Source: Cyclostephanos tholiformis (taxonomy: Eukaryota > Bacillariophyta > Thalassiosirophyceae > Thalassiosirales > Thalassiosiraceae). From it: a stretch of DNA of 18,755 nt. Numbering within the stretch: the first letter of the stretch is position 1; every line of letters begins with the position of its first letter. The notes below the pieces were generated by a model that worked only from the letters and a program-made list of their open reading frames with translations, ran no database searches and had not been told where the DNA came from. This document shows positions 1 through 7,814 of this stretch, piece by piece. Position numbers and translations under genes: made by a program. Where the stretch lies: positions 1 to 18,755 of the forward strand of contig JALLPB010001218.1 in the NCBI GenBank assembly GCA_036939975.1, written 5' to 3'.

Positions 1-159
1 CTCAGCTTTTTTTCTAGCTATCAAACGCTAACAACGGCCGAAAATTCGCGGAGTTGTTACGCGCGCACGAAGCTCGTAAAAAAATGCGGCGTCCTGGCGC
101 CACATAGCTGTTAAGCTGTTAAATCGGGTTTCTGATGTTGCCCTATCTCAACATGGTGA

Positions 160-465
160 AGTGTTTGTCGCCGGTGGGATGATGAGAAGACTAGGATCAA
201 GGAGTATGAGAGGATGGCGGCTGAATTAAGGAGAAAAGAAGAGGCCGTGCACATCGATGCAGAACAGTCGAAGATCGACTAAGAAGAAAGGATGGCGGCT
301 GAATTAAGGAGGAAAGAGGAGGTTGAGCTCATCAACACGGAAAGGACAAAGATTGAGGAAGAGGTAATTTTGTTCATAGTAATATCTTATAAATTTAGCA
401 ATCAGTTATTCTATGAGCCTACTATCATCGTAATAATTAAATTGGGGAGAAGGAGGGAGATAAAA
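160..465 (+). pseudogene. Decayed coiled-coil repeat protein fragment
   Basis: This frame is open from about 160 to 465 except for one TAA at 279-281. It encodes a Glu/Lys/Arg-rich, coiled-coil-like peptide containing two copies of a 26-residue unit that starts ERMAAELRRKEE. The units begin with ATG at 214 and ATG at 292, exactly 78 bases apart, and diverge towards their ends. The TAA lies where the second unit is joined (SKID-stop-EERMAAEL); one C-to-T change in a Gln codon would explain it. A possible splice donor (GAG|GTAATT) occurs at about 363, so a coding exon may end there. No start codon, promoter or second exon could be identified. I do not recognise the family; I infer a remnant of a repetitive coiled-coil protein. 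Confidence 0.45.
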
Positions 466-798
466 TAAAAATATATTGTTGTGTGTGAATGTGTGGAGTC
501 ACAAGGTCTTGTGTTAAAACGGCGAACGGCGCAGGATGGATGAGAAATGGGGGGCTTCCCCCCCTTTCCCTCAACCTCAGTGACGCATGGCACCGATTCG
601 CATGAGTTCAGTAAAAACGAGGCCAAATCGGAAGGGATGGATGCAATGCAAATAGAGGAGTGCTAAAAAATTTAAGATTTTCTAATAGTTCTATGTCCCG
701 TATGAACTTATGCCCCGGCGTTCCCTATCCCCCAGCAAAAACAATACTTGGTATTATTATTTTACGCAAATAATTTTGACTGTCACCCAATCATATTG
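466..798. other. Spacer upstream of the methyltransferase gene
   Basis: No convincing gene was seen. The stretch is AT-rich with a G/C-rich patch around 550-570 (paired runs of G and C). It presumably contains the promoter and 5' UTR of the plus-strand methyltransferase gene, but no clear TATA box was found. Confidence 0.4.
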
Positions 799-1884
799 AT
801 GTATTTTATGAGGAAGCCTCAAATCGGTTTGAGAATCTTTTGGAGGAAGAAAACTGGATGCACGCAAATCGTTAAATATATTGTTGTTTTTGGAATTGCA
901 TTGGCAACATCATTTCATATCCTGTTACTGAAAAAGGTTGGTGGTAGGGGCACTGTCCCCCCCCCCAACTCTCTTGTTGCATCAACGGCATCTCCCAGCT
1001 CAGTTATCAACAATGCATTTGACCAACCCCAACCACTCAGCAATGAATCATGTTCGATACTAATGGCTGAACTGACGAAAGACAGCGGACGCGGTATCAC
1101 CTTTCACCAGGCTCAAGGCATCTCCATGTACATTTACGGAGACAATGATATTGTGAGCAACTCCTTACTTAGAACGGGACAGTGGGCAACAGATGAAAAG
1201 AATGGTCTGCATCAAGCATTGACCACATTTGCCAATAAAATGAATCTGACCGAAAAGGAAGTTATCTTTCTCGACATTGGGGCTAACGTTGGGAGTTTCT
1301 CGCTCACCATGGCTAGTTATGGTTTTAGTGTAGTCGCATTCGAAGCATTTGCTGAAAATTCTGACTTGATCCAAGCCAGTATTTGCAAAAATAATTTTGA
1401 GCACCTCATCACTCTCCACTCAAAAGCGTTGGGGGCGGCTACTTCTACTTGCGTTGTGTACAGTGATGTGCACAATTATGGAGACGGTCACACTCAATGT
1501 GGGGAAAAACAAAAGGTTGTCAACCACACTTTTATGCACGAAGGAGTAAATTATAACATCCGTGCTCGAATTGAATCTGTTAGGCTGGACGATGTGCTTG
1601 CGAGCGCCGAAATTCGCGCAAAAATTGGGGCTGTAAAGATGGATGTAGAAGGTTATGAGACACATGTGTTACAGGGTGGACGAGACGTTTTATTAAACAG
1701 CAAAATCCCTTGTATTTTCACTGAATTTTCACCGGGCATGATTCGTGACAAGGGTGGCGATCCTGCGTATCTTGTGAACTCATTCATCAACGCTGGATAC
1801 ACAGCTCGGTCTTCCCTCAACGGACCTTCCCTGTCTGTTGATGAAACCAATCAGCATGGCGAATTGTGGTTTGTTCTTGGTTGA
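799..1884 (+). CDS. FkbM-family SAM-dependent methyltransferase, membrane anchored
   Basis: This is a predicted S-adenosylmethionine-dependent methyltransferase of the FkbM family, whose members typically O-methylate sugars or other small acceptors. From the ATG at 799 the protein has 361 residues. A hydrophobic segment at about residues 24-44, flanked by Lys/Arg, suggests a type II membrane anchor with the catalytic part in the ER/Golgi lumen. Motif I (FLDIGANVGSFSL) lies at about 157-169, followed by VVAFEAF at about 179-185. The FkbM hallmark KMDVEGYE is at about 281-288, with a TEFSPG segment about 20 residues later. The frame is open upstream of 799 but has no earlier ATG; another ATG at 808 is a possible start. 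A run of ten C (957-966) encodes prolines in the linker after the membrane segment. The acceptor substrate is unknown. The gene ends with TGA and appears intact and intronless. Confidence 0.88.
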   Translation: MYFMRKPQIGLRIFWRKKTGCTQIVKYIVVFGIALATSFHILLLKKVGGRGTVPPPNSLVASTASPSSVINNAFDQPQPLSNESCSILMAELTKDSGRGITFHQAQGISMYIYGDNDIVSNSLLRTGQWATDEKNGLHQALTTFANKMNLTEKEVIFLDIGANVGSFSLTMASYGFSVVAFEAFAENSDLIQASICKNNFEHLITLHSKALGAATSTCVVYSDVHNYGDGHTQCGEKQKVVNHTFMHEGVNYNIRARIESVRLDDVLASAEIRAKIGAVKMDVEGYETHVLQGGRDVLLNSKIPCIFTEFSPGMIRDKGGDPAYLVNSFINAGYTARSSLNGPSLSVDETNQHGELWFVLG

Positions 1885-2085
1885 TTTTTATTTCACTTTT
1901 TCTTCAACATCAAGGGAATACAAAACTAACATATAAGAGGACTTTGATGATGACGTTGAATTTTGGCTGGTGGATGTCAATTGTATTGTGCCAAACTTTG
2001 TGGAACGTCTAATTTTGTTTGCATTTTATCACGGCAGGACTGGCAGGGAAAGCTGTGGAGGGTGTGTTGGAAATGATACTTATAT

Positions 2086-3778
2086 CTAGTATGAATTATT
2101 CCTTATCCACTCATACGACGGCAGTCCCTCGATCCCACCGACAGCCGCCATGGCGTGATCCTTGTCGTGGAAAACACAGTGGGCCGCGGCCCTAACGTCG
2201 TCCGCGGAAAGCTCCTCGATCCTCAGGAATATCTCCGCGGGCGTCAGCCTGCGACCGTAGGTGAGGAGTTGCCTCCCAATATCCTCGCATACGTTGGTAT
2301 TGCCGTCGAGTCCCATCAACATCGTCGCCTTGAGCGCGATCTTGGCACGCTCGACGTCTTCCTCAGTCACATCGTCCGCCATCCTCGCCAGGTTATGAGT
2401 AACGCACGCCATGAGATCCCCGACTTTTTCCCTCTCGATCACTGCGTACAGCCCGAACAGTCCGGTGTCCTTGTAGCACGTGTTGAAAGTGCTTATCGAA
2501 TTGGCCAACTCGCCATCAGCAACGTCGAGGCAAAGTCGTGACGATACGTTCTTACCAGCGGCACGATCATAGTTACCGATGAGAGTCTGCAGGAGCATCA
2601 GGGGGTAGGCGTACTCTGACGTCCACGAGGAACCCTCGTACGCAAGGGCCACATGCGCCAACGCGTCCGATTCGAAGTGAATTCTATATAAAAATTCAAA
2701 TAATAGTGCAAATGTGCGAGTGAAAAAAAGGATCAGCGAACGTCGGGGTCGAAAATTGCCGATTTCCCCGACCTAAAAGGGATCGGAGGGGGTAAAGGGA
2801 GGGAACGAACGGCCATCGCCGCGTCCTCCTCGAAATGCACCACGAAGAAAAGGATAAAAGAAAAAAACTTCTAACTCACCTAACGTCTCCGCCTACGAAC
2901 TTCCCCTCGTCGAGGCACACCGCGTCGCTCCTCCTCTGCTCCTCGTCCAACTCCGTCCTAAGTCCACCAAAGTACTTATCCGCCAATTCGCACAGCTCAA
3001 CGTGATCGATCCCCCCGGCGCCGGCGATGACCATGCTAGGTGCGAGGTAATGCGTGTCGATGTACATTCTCAAATCGTCCCTGCTCAGCGATAGTATGTT
3101 ACTCTCCGGACCAAGGATAGTCCTGCCCAATCCCGACCCGTCGAACGCCGTGGCGTGGAGGTGATCGAGGACCAATTCCTCCTCGTGTCGATTCACCTCC
3201 TTCATCTCCCTGAGTATCACGTCGCGCTCGCGCGATACGGCCATCGGATCGAGACGGGAATTCAGTAATATGTCCGCGAGTATGTCCATCGCGCGGTGTA
3301 CGTCGCTCCCGAACACCCTAGCGAAGTAAACCGTCTGCTCCCTCGAGGTGTAGGCGTTGAGATGACCCCCCATGTCCTCGATCTCGACCTCGAGCCTTTG
3401 CTGCGTCCGACGGGACGTGCCCTTGAAGGCCATGTGCTCGAGGAAGTGGGCCGCGCCGTTGTTATGCGATGTCTCGTATCGGGACCCGGCGTCGATCCAA
3501 ACACCGACCGTCGCGGTGTTCGATCCCGGCATGGACTCCGATGCCACGCGTAGGCCGGAGGGGAAACGCGTGATTTCGGTGGTGGGGGCCGCGAGGAGGT
3601 ACGACGGGAGGGGGGGATCGTGACTCGTCGGGACTACCGGGGGGGGGACGGCGACGTGGGCGGAGGAGGCGGCATTGCTATAGTAAAAGCGATGCGACGG
3701 CTTGGCGTTATTCGCGATTGAGGCGCCGAACCGATGAAGGATCGACCTCCCCCCCGCCGCTCGAATGAGAATTGTCAT
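2086..3778 (-). CDS. Mitochondrial processing peptidase beta subunit (M16 metallopeptidase), two exons
   Basis: The coding sequence is complement(join(2086..2683, 2880..3778)), 498 residues. The catalytic beta subunit of mitochondrial processing peptidase cleaves targeting presequences in the matrix; in many lineages it doubles as a core protein of cytochrome bc1. Residues 1 to about 35 are rich in Arg, Ser and Ala with no acidic residues, as in a mitochondrial presequence. The inverted zinc motif HFLEH is at 111-115, with the distal Glu at 191, which matches the HxxEH-x75-E spacing of the family. GRTILGPESNI (about 218-228) is typical of beta subunits. Exon 2 supplies the C-terminal M16 lobe, including STFNTCYKDTGLFG and CEDIGRQLLTYGRR. 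Length agrees with the family. The intron splits an Arg codon (AG|A). The exons are much richer in G+C than the flanking genes. The upstream region is shared with a divergent glycosyltransferase gene. Confidence 0.93.
2684..2879 (-). other. Intron of the processing peptidase gene
   Basis: This 196-base intron has donor GTGAGT at 2879 downward and acceptor TTTTTATATAG ending at 2684. Splicing joins GDVR to IHFESDALAHVALAYEG without a frame change, which restores the conserved M16 connection. Each flanking reading frame ends or begins exactly at this gap. Confidence 0.88.
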
Positions 3779-4170
3779 GTTCGACGGTGGTCAGATGATG
3801 TATCGTACCTACCTACCTAGGTAGTAGAGGTGAAAATAAAAATGTTATTATTGTCCCATAAAAATATGGGTCCTTTTTCTACAGTTCCAGTCCAACGCGG
3901 GGCAGGTTGACCAGCCCACATCGAAAATCGTATCCGCCGGCTGCAACAAGGGAGCAATGTAAGTGTGATCCAGTGATAGTCCAAACCATGAACCAGTAAT
4001 GCGAATCATTCCGAATATTCCTCTATATATAGAGGTTTCCTTTTTTCACTGGACACTCCTCAGTAATAATCGTCTCTTACCATCCCAAGTTGAACGTACT
4101 CTCTACAAAAAGTACTCTTGGCAGCGTAGAATCACTTTCCGAATAGATCAAAGGAGAACTCACCTACAAA
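3779..4170. promoter_or_regulatory. Bidirectional promoter region between two divergent genes
   Basis: These 392 bases separate the start codons of the minus-strand peptidase gene and the plus-strand glycosyltransferase gene. The stretch contains a perfect 12-base palindrome CTACCTAGGTAG (3813-3824). It also contains a 14-base palindrome CTCTATATATAGAG (4021-4034), whose TATATATA core could serve as a TATA box for the plus-strand gene about 140 bases upstream of its ATG. The assignment rests on position and motif only. Confidence 0.5.
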
Positions 4171-5523
4171 ATGGAAAGGGGGGTAGTTGGCTTTGCCAGT
4201 GGTGGCATTTTTGTTGTTTTGTTGTTGTTATTTGTTACGTTGCTGGCGTTGATAGCCAGTGGTGAAGGAGTACGTAATTGGTCCATTGAATCGGCAACTG
4301 CAAAACTACATCGTAAGACATCAGAAGTGGCCGATGAACCGTTTACCAACGCAACTAGATTCCGTAATATCACACCAGAAAATACGTTTGGTAAAGCCAT
4401 GACGGAACGATTGGACTGGAACGATTTTGAATCAAGCCTTGCAGAAAATGATCAGAATGCATTGAATAACTTTGTGCGAAAAGTGTTCGACCTGGCGTTT
4501 TCCTTTGTCATCATGGAGCCCAAGATTCCCATTAATGTCACCTGCAAGGCTCCACAACTTCAGGACGCTACTTCATTTTGCTCACCGCTCACAAGCAACG
4601 TTTTCAATGGCAACGTGCGAGCAGCTCCTCGCAAAGTAGCACATGCAATCCAATTTGGGTTTGACGTTGACACGCTCGAAATTTTGCTGCATGAGCTGAT
4701 AGATGTCGTTGACAAGTTCTTCATCGTGGAATGGACCATGCCTCACAATCAAAAACTTAATCCAAAACCACTGGCCTGGGAGGCCGTCAAACGCCAAGCT
4801 CGGTTTGCCTTTGCACAGGACAAGATCGTACACATTATATTGGACGACGTCAACTCAGCGTACACAATCGCTGGGAATATGTGGTCAGTTGAAGGTTTAC
4901 AAGAGCAACTGCGCTCTGAACGAATAATGGAATGGAATGAGCAAACAAAGTTCTTTGAGGAAGACGATTTGATTGGTTTTGGTGACACAGATGAAATACC
5001 AAGTAGGATCAACGTGCATATGCTCAAGCATTGCGAATGGCAGAATAGCAACCCAGTGGACGTTGGCATCTGGTTTCCTTTTGGAAGGATCAACCAAGCA
5101 TTTCAAACTGATTTTCCAATTGTTGGTCACCCATACACTCTTGGCGATCCAACTTATCACATCTGGGGATCAGCGCCAAAGCATGCAACACGCAATAGAG
5201 GTAAAAGTCAAAATTGGATCATAGGTGGTGTTCATTTTACACACTACGGTTTCCTTGTTGCTCGGGTGCTAAAATCGTTGAGTTGTACCGAGTGTGGAGA
5301 GTTCGAAATTGTATCCCTTCTACACGAAACGGTTAAAACGGGGAAATGGAAAGAGCTAGAGCAGGAGTTGAGTCAGGTTGGGGATTTAGCTAAAAGAATA
5401 ATTCCTCTTGATGAGCTGGATCCACTTGAGCGCGGGAAAGTTGTGCATCTTCCCTGGTTCTATGATTGCAACAGAAATCGATACAGTATGTGGGAAGGTC
5501 ATCCAGACAGTCGTACCAGCTGA
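4171..5523 (+). CDS. Glycosyltransferase family 17 (beta-1,4-N-acetylglucosaminyltransferase III-like)
   Basis: This is a 450-residue predicted Golgi glycosyltransferase. Family GT17 includes the enzyme that adds the bisecting N-acetylglucosamine to N-glycan cores. Residues about 11-31 form a single hydrophobic segment after a short N terminus (type II anchor). A stem follows with potential N-glycosylation sites at N36, N60, N66 and N122. The catalytic region starts near FGFDVDTLEILLHELIDVVD (163-182) and continues KFFIVEWT. The acidic motif DTDEIPSR (272-279) corresponds to the DxDE(I/L)P signature expected to bind the metal and nucleotide sugar. GGVHFTHYGF (352-361) corresponds to the later conserved Gly/His/aromatic segment. 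The start is the first ATG before the anchor, and the gene is intronless and intact, ending in TGA. The exact acceptor is inferred from the family and may differ in a diatom. Confidence 0.88.
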   Translation: MERGVVGFASGGIFVVLLLLFVTLLALIASGEGVRNWSIESATAKLHRKTSEVADEPFTNATRFRNITPENTFGKAMTERLDWNDFESSLAENDQNALNNFVRKVFDLAFSFVIMEPKIPINVTCKAPQLQDATSFCSPLTSNVFNGNVRAAPRKVAHAIQFGFDVDTLEILLHELIDVVDKFFIVEWTMPHNQKLNPKPLAWEAVKRQARFAFAQDKIVHIILDDVNSAYTIAGNMWSVEGLQEQLRSERIMEWNEQTKFFEEDDLIGFGDTDEIPSRINVHMLKHCEWQNSNPVDVGIWFPFGRINQAFQTDFPIVGHPYTLGDPTYHIWGSAPKHATRNRGKSQNWIIGGVHFTHYGFLVARVLKSLSCTECGEFEIVSLLHETVKTGKWKELEQELSQVGDLAKRIIPLDELDPLERGKVVHLPWFYDCNRNRYSMWEGHPDSRTS

Positions 5524-6007
5524 CTAGGAGCCACCTTACACAAGTGGGGGGCGTGGGGGGCACTGGATGGGGGGATTTACAAAGATATTTTATTGTACAC
5601 ACATCATAAACAGCACCAGATAAAACCTAATATTATTATCTGTGTAGGTAGTAATAGAGGTAAAAATAAATAGTACTCCTATGGTGTAAATTGTGTAAAT
5701 AGAGGTCTGTCACAGTCACCACTATTACTATGGATTTGGGGGAAGGGACTACTGGTACTGATCCCTCCCATCCCTTTTCCATCCATTTCCTATGCCCTGA
5801 TCCTTCTCTAGAGCCATCCTTTTTACTATTAATCGATCGGCCAAAAGGGGGGAGGAGGGGGGAAGGCTGATGCTCGTATTGATGGTGTTGTGTTTGCGAG
5901 ATGAGTTTAGTTTGAGTATCGAGGGCGAGCCACCTATTTCCGTCTATCTTGTTTTAGTCTGTCCCTCGTGAAGAGGGAAAAGGATAACAATAACAATGAA
6001 AAAGAAA
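5524..6007. other. Spacer downstream of the glycosyltransferase gene
   Basis: No gene was seen. It begins with a G-rich 3' flank (5543-5575) that may belong to the glycosyltransferase transcript. At 5645-5670 it carries a near-copy of a segment found at 3818-3840 on the other side of that gene (TAGGTAGTA, AGAGGT, AAAATAAA). The rest is mixed polypyrimidine and G-rich sequence without an open frame of interest. Confidence 0.4.
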
Positions 6008-6030
6008 CCCCATGCCGTAAAGGCATGGGG
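6008..6030. other. Perfect GC-rich hairpin
   Basis: CCCCATGCC at 6008-6016 and GGCATGGGG at 6022-6030 are exact inverted repeats around a five-base loop GTAAA. The stem is nine pairs, seven of them G-C. It lies between the glycosyltransferase gene and the minisatellite, in the 3' flank of the minus-strand gene at 6310-6843. No function can be assigned; a 3'-end or RNA-stability element is possible. Confidence 0.7.
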
Positions 6031-6114
6031 CCCCAGATGGTATTGAAAAATGAGAAAGATGAGAAGTGATACATGAGTATAGAAAAGGGGTAGAGACGAG
6101 TTTGGAAAAGAGAT

Positions 6115-6281
6115 GCAAACTTATTTGAAAATAGCGCAAACCTTACGAGGATATTCGCAAACTTACTTTAAAATTGCGCAAACCGTAAAGCAAACATCGC
6201 AAACTTACTAAAAATTGCGCAAACCTAAACAGCAATTTTCGCAAACTTGAAATAAGAGTTTTGCAAACCTAAGGGATAGTG
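6115..6281. repeat. Alternating A/B minisatellite with 21-base period
   Basis: GCAAAC occurs at 6115, 6136, 6157, 6178, 6199, 6219, 6241 and 6263, spacings of 20-22 bases (mostly 21), plus one extra copy at 6190. The units alternate between an A form (GCAAACTT followed by an AT-rich stretch) and a B form (GCAAACC followed by a more mixed stretch), giving a 42-base higher-order unit repeated four times. On the plus strand, one frame of the first units reads ANL every seven residues, but it is broken by stops. The array begins just past the stop codon (6310) of the minus-strand gene. Confidence 0.8.
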
Positions 6282-6309
6282 TGAAATAACAATTATTAGT
6301 TTATATTAA

Positions 6310-6843
6310 TCAAAGAAGTCTGAACCTGCCCCAGCCAATAATATTATTATTGAAGCTTTCAAGTGCTGCGCGGAACTGGTCTCGTTGGCTAGAAACATTG
6401 GCGATCTCAGAGGTAACTTCATTGATGTGAGACATGAGTTCAATCATACGTGTATTGCTTTGCTGGATATCCAATGCCAAAGCAAATATGTCGGCGGCTG
6501 GGAAACGGTTTTCCATCCCAAGATTATAGCCGTGATCATCGGGGAAAAAATCTTCGCCCTGTTGTGCTCCGACTACGGCTTCTTCAATACGATTAGAAAT
6601 AATAGAATGATGTAGATTAGCCCTCCCATATCTAGTCATTCCAAAATTAGGTGCAATAAGATTAAGCCTAACCATCTCAGCACGGTATCGGTCTCTTTCA
6701 TTGCGAACAATGGCCAGCTCAGAGGTGAGTGCGTGAATGTAGGAATTAAGTTCATTAATGCGTACATAATCATGACGGCGAACTAATTCCAGCGCGGCTA
6801 GGGCAAGGAGATGGTTTTCCACAAAGAAGACGAGAGTTGTCAT
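6310..6843 (-). CDS. Hypothetical internally duplicated coiled-coil protein
   Basis: This is a 177-residue protein of unknown function, read from the ATG at 6843. It contains two related segments of about 50 residues, at roughly 12-61 and 117-165, offset by 104 residues. Both share the pattern EL.S.I...TSE.A.V...RD..RA, ending in Leu/Phe-Asn, and are predicted to be helical and likely coiled coil. The linker is acidic and contains GEDFFPDDHGYN. There is no signal peptide, membrane segment or known catalytic motif. The upstream region contains two copies of a recurring element (GGAGCGATAAATT core), at about 70 and 150 bases before the ATG. The repeat structure and length support a real gene, but I do not recognise the family. 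Confidence 0.6.
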   Translation of the reverse strand: MTTLVFFVENHLLALAALELVRRHDYVRINELNSYIHALTSELAIVRNERDRYRAEMVRLNLIAPNFGMTRYGRANLHHSIISNRIEEAVVGAQQGEDFFPDDHGYNLGMENRFPAADIFALALDIQQSNTRMIELMSHINEVTSEIANVSSQRDQFRAALESFNNNIIGWGRFRLL

Positions 6844-6910
6844 TATGATCGGCCATGATTTTGGTGTTAAAAAAATGACACCACCTGCCTCTCTCTATCT
6901 ACTCTCCCTG

Positions 6911-6950
6911 ATTGTACTACGGAGCGATAAATTAGCGAATGAGACATCAC
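6911..6950. promoter_or_regulatory. Recurring element, copy 1
   Basis: Contains GTACTAC, GGAGCGATAAATT, AGCG, then GAGACATCACCTCTCTC. It lies about 70 bases upstream of the ATG of the minus-strand gene ending at 6310. Copies 2 to 4 lie at 6994, 7132 and 7786. Confidence 0.55.
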
Positions 6951-6993
6951 CTCTCTCAGAATCGTCCCTCTCTCTCTGGATAAAGAGTACTTA

Positions 6994-7035
6994 TTGTACT
7001 AAGGAGCGATAAATTTGCGATTGAGACACCTCTCT
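6994..7035. promoter_or_regulatory. Recurring element, copy 2
   Basis: Contains TGTACTAA, GGAGCGATAAATT, TGCG, then TTGAGACACCTCTCTCTC. It is 82 bases from copy 1 and shares the trailing GAGACA..ACCTCTCTC with it. Confidence 0.55.
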
Positions 7036-7131
7036 CTCTTCCCCCTATCTCGAGATAAAAAAAATAGTAAGTTGTAGTACGATAGTACATACTAGAGTAG
7101 CAGCAATAAATATTGGCGGGACAAATAATTC

Positions 7132-7163
7132 TGTACTAATAAGCGATAAAAATAGCGAGTGAG
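7132..7163. promoter_or_regulatory. Recurring element, copy 3
   Basis: A more diverged copy: TGTACTAATAAGCGATAAAAATAGCGAGTGAG. It overlaps the stop codon and last codons of the minus-strand gene at 7136-7630, so those codons come from the element. Confidence 0.5.
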
Positions 7164-7630
7164 GACTGGTCGGACATAGGATTGATATTGAGTGAAGATT
7201 GTGAAGTAGAAAGACCAGATGATGGCGGTGATGGGGTGGACTCGAAGCTGGCTGTAATTTCGTTAACATTTATCGAAGTAGACGTAGAAGTAGACATAGA
7301 TGAATCCACTGAGGTAGTGGTGGCGACGGGGATGGCGGCAGTGGTGGCATTGGCGGCGGCAACGGCGGTGGTGGCAACCTTGCGGGCAGCTCTGATCTTC
7401 TTTTGCCTATTAATAATAATCACGCCCAGTAGATAGGCATCTTTCAGGTCCTTCATTCGCCGAATGTCAGCATCGTGGTGGCGAGAATTGTTGTTATCAA
7501 TCCTCTTTTTCAATGCTTGGTAATCATTGTGATCCATTAGGATATCCTGTTTGCTCCGACCGGATTTCTCGATAAGCTCTGCCAACTCCTTCTCCAGCTC
7601 ATCGATCGATTTCTTCTTTCGACCGCGCAT
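7136..7630 (-). CDS. Hypothetical protein with basic N terminus and Ser/Thr/Ala-rich tail
   Basis: A 164-residue protein of unknown function starting at the ATG at 7630. The N terminus is basic (MRGRKKKSIDELEKELAELI) and runs into a charged helical region to about residue 85, ending INRQKKIRAARK, a possible nuclear localisation or nucleic-acid-binding stretch. Residues from about 86 onward are low complexity, rich in Ala, Thr and Ser, with a run of alternating Ser-Thr. The last eight or so residues and the stop lie within a copy of the recurring element, so the C terminus may have been altered by it. Another copy lies about 156 bases upstream of the ATG. No catalytic motif was seen. The charged, protein-like first half makes this more likely a gene than chance, but the family is unrecognised. 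Confidence 0.5.
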   Translation of the reverse strand: MRGRKKKSIDELEKELAELIEKSGRSKQDILMDHNDYQALKKRIDNNNSRHHDADIRRMKDLKDAYLLGVIIINRQKKIRAARKVATTAVAAANATTAAIPVATTTSVDSSMSTSTSTSINVNEITASFESTPSPPSSGLSTSQSSLNINPMSDQSSLAIFIAY

Positions 7631-7785
7631 GATGCAATGAAATCATGAAAAAGATATACTGATACTGTTCGAGGCATTAAAGGAGGATCATTGCTGCTGC
7701 ACGGCGCTGAAAAAAAATGAGGGCGGTCGAACGTAGGTCGTAGTCGACAACGAGGAGAAGGGGCCAGGGAGGTGAAGTTTTGTAT

Positions 7786-7814
7786 CGTACTACGGAGCGA
7801 TAAATTAGCGTAGG
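7786..7814. promoter_or_regulatory. Recurring element, copy 4
   Basis: Contains TCGTACTAC, GGAGCGATAAATT, AGCG. It is about 156 bases upstream of the ATG of the minus-strand gene at 7136-7630, and its core matches copy 1 exactly. Confidence 0.55.

Noticed and set aside
2155..3623. Plus-strand open frames opposite the processing peptidase gene
   Set aside because: They are mirror frames kept open by the GC-rich codons of the real gene; their products show no family features.
6115..6281. Regular short repeats suggesting a CRISPR array
   Set aside because: Only about 7 bases are well conserved per unit, there are no distinct spacers, no cas genes, and the DNA is eukaryotic.
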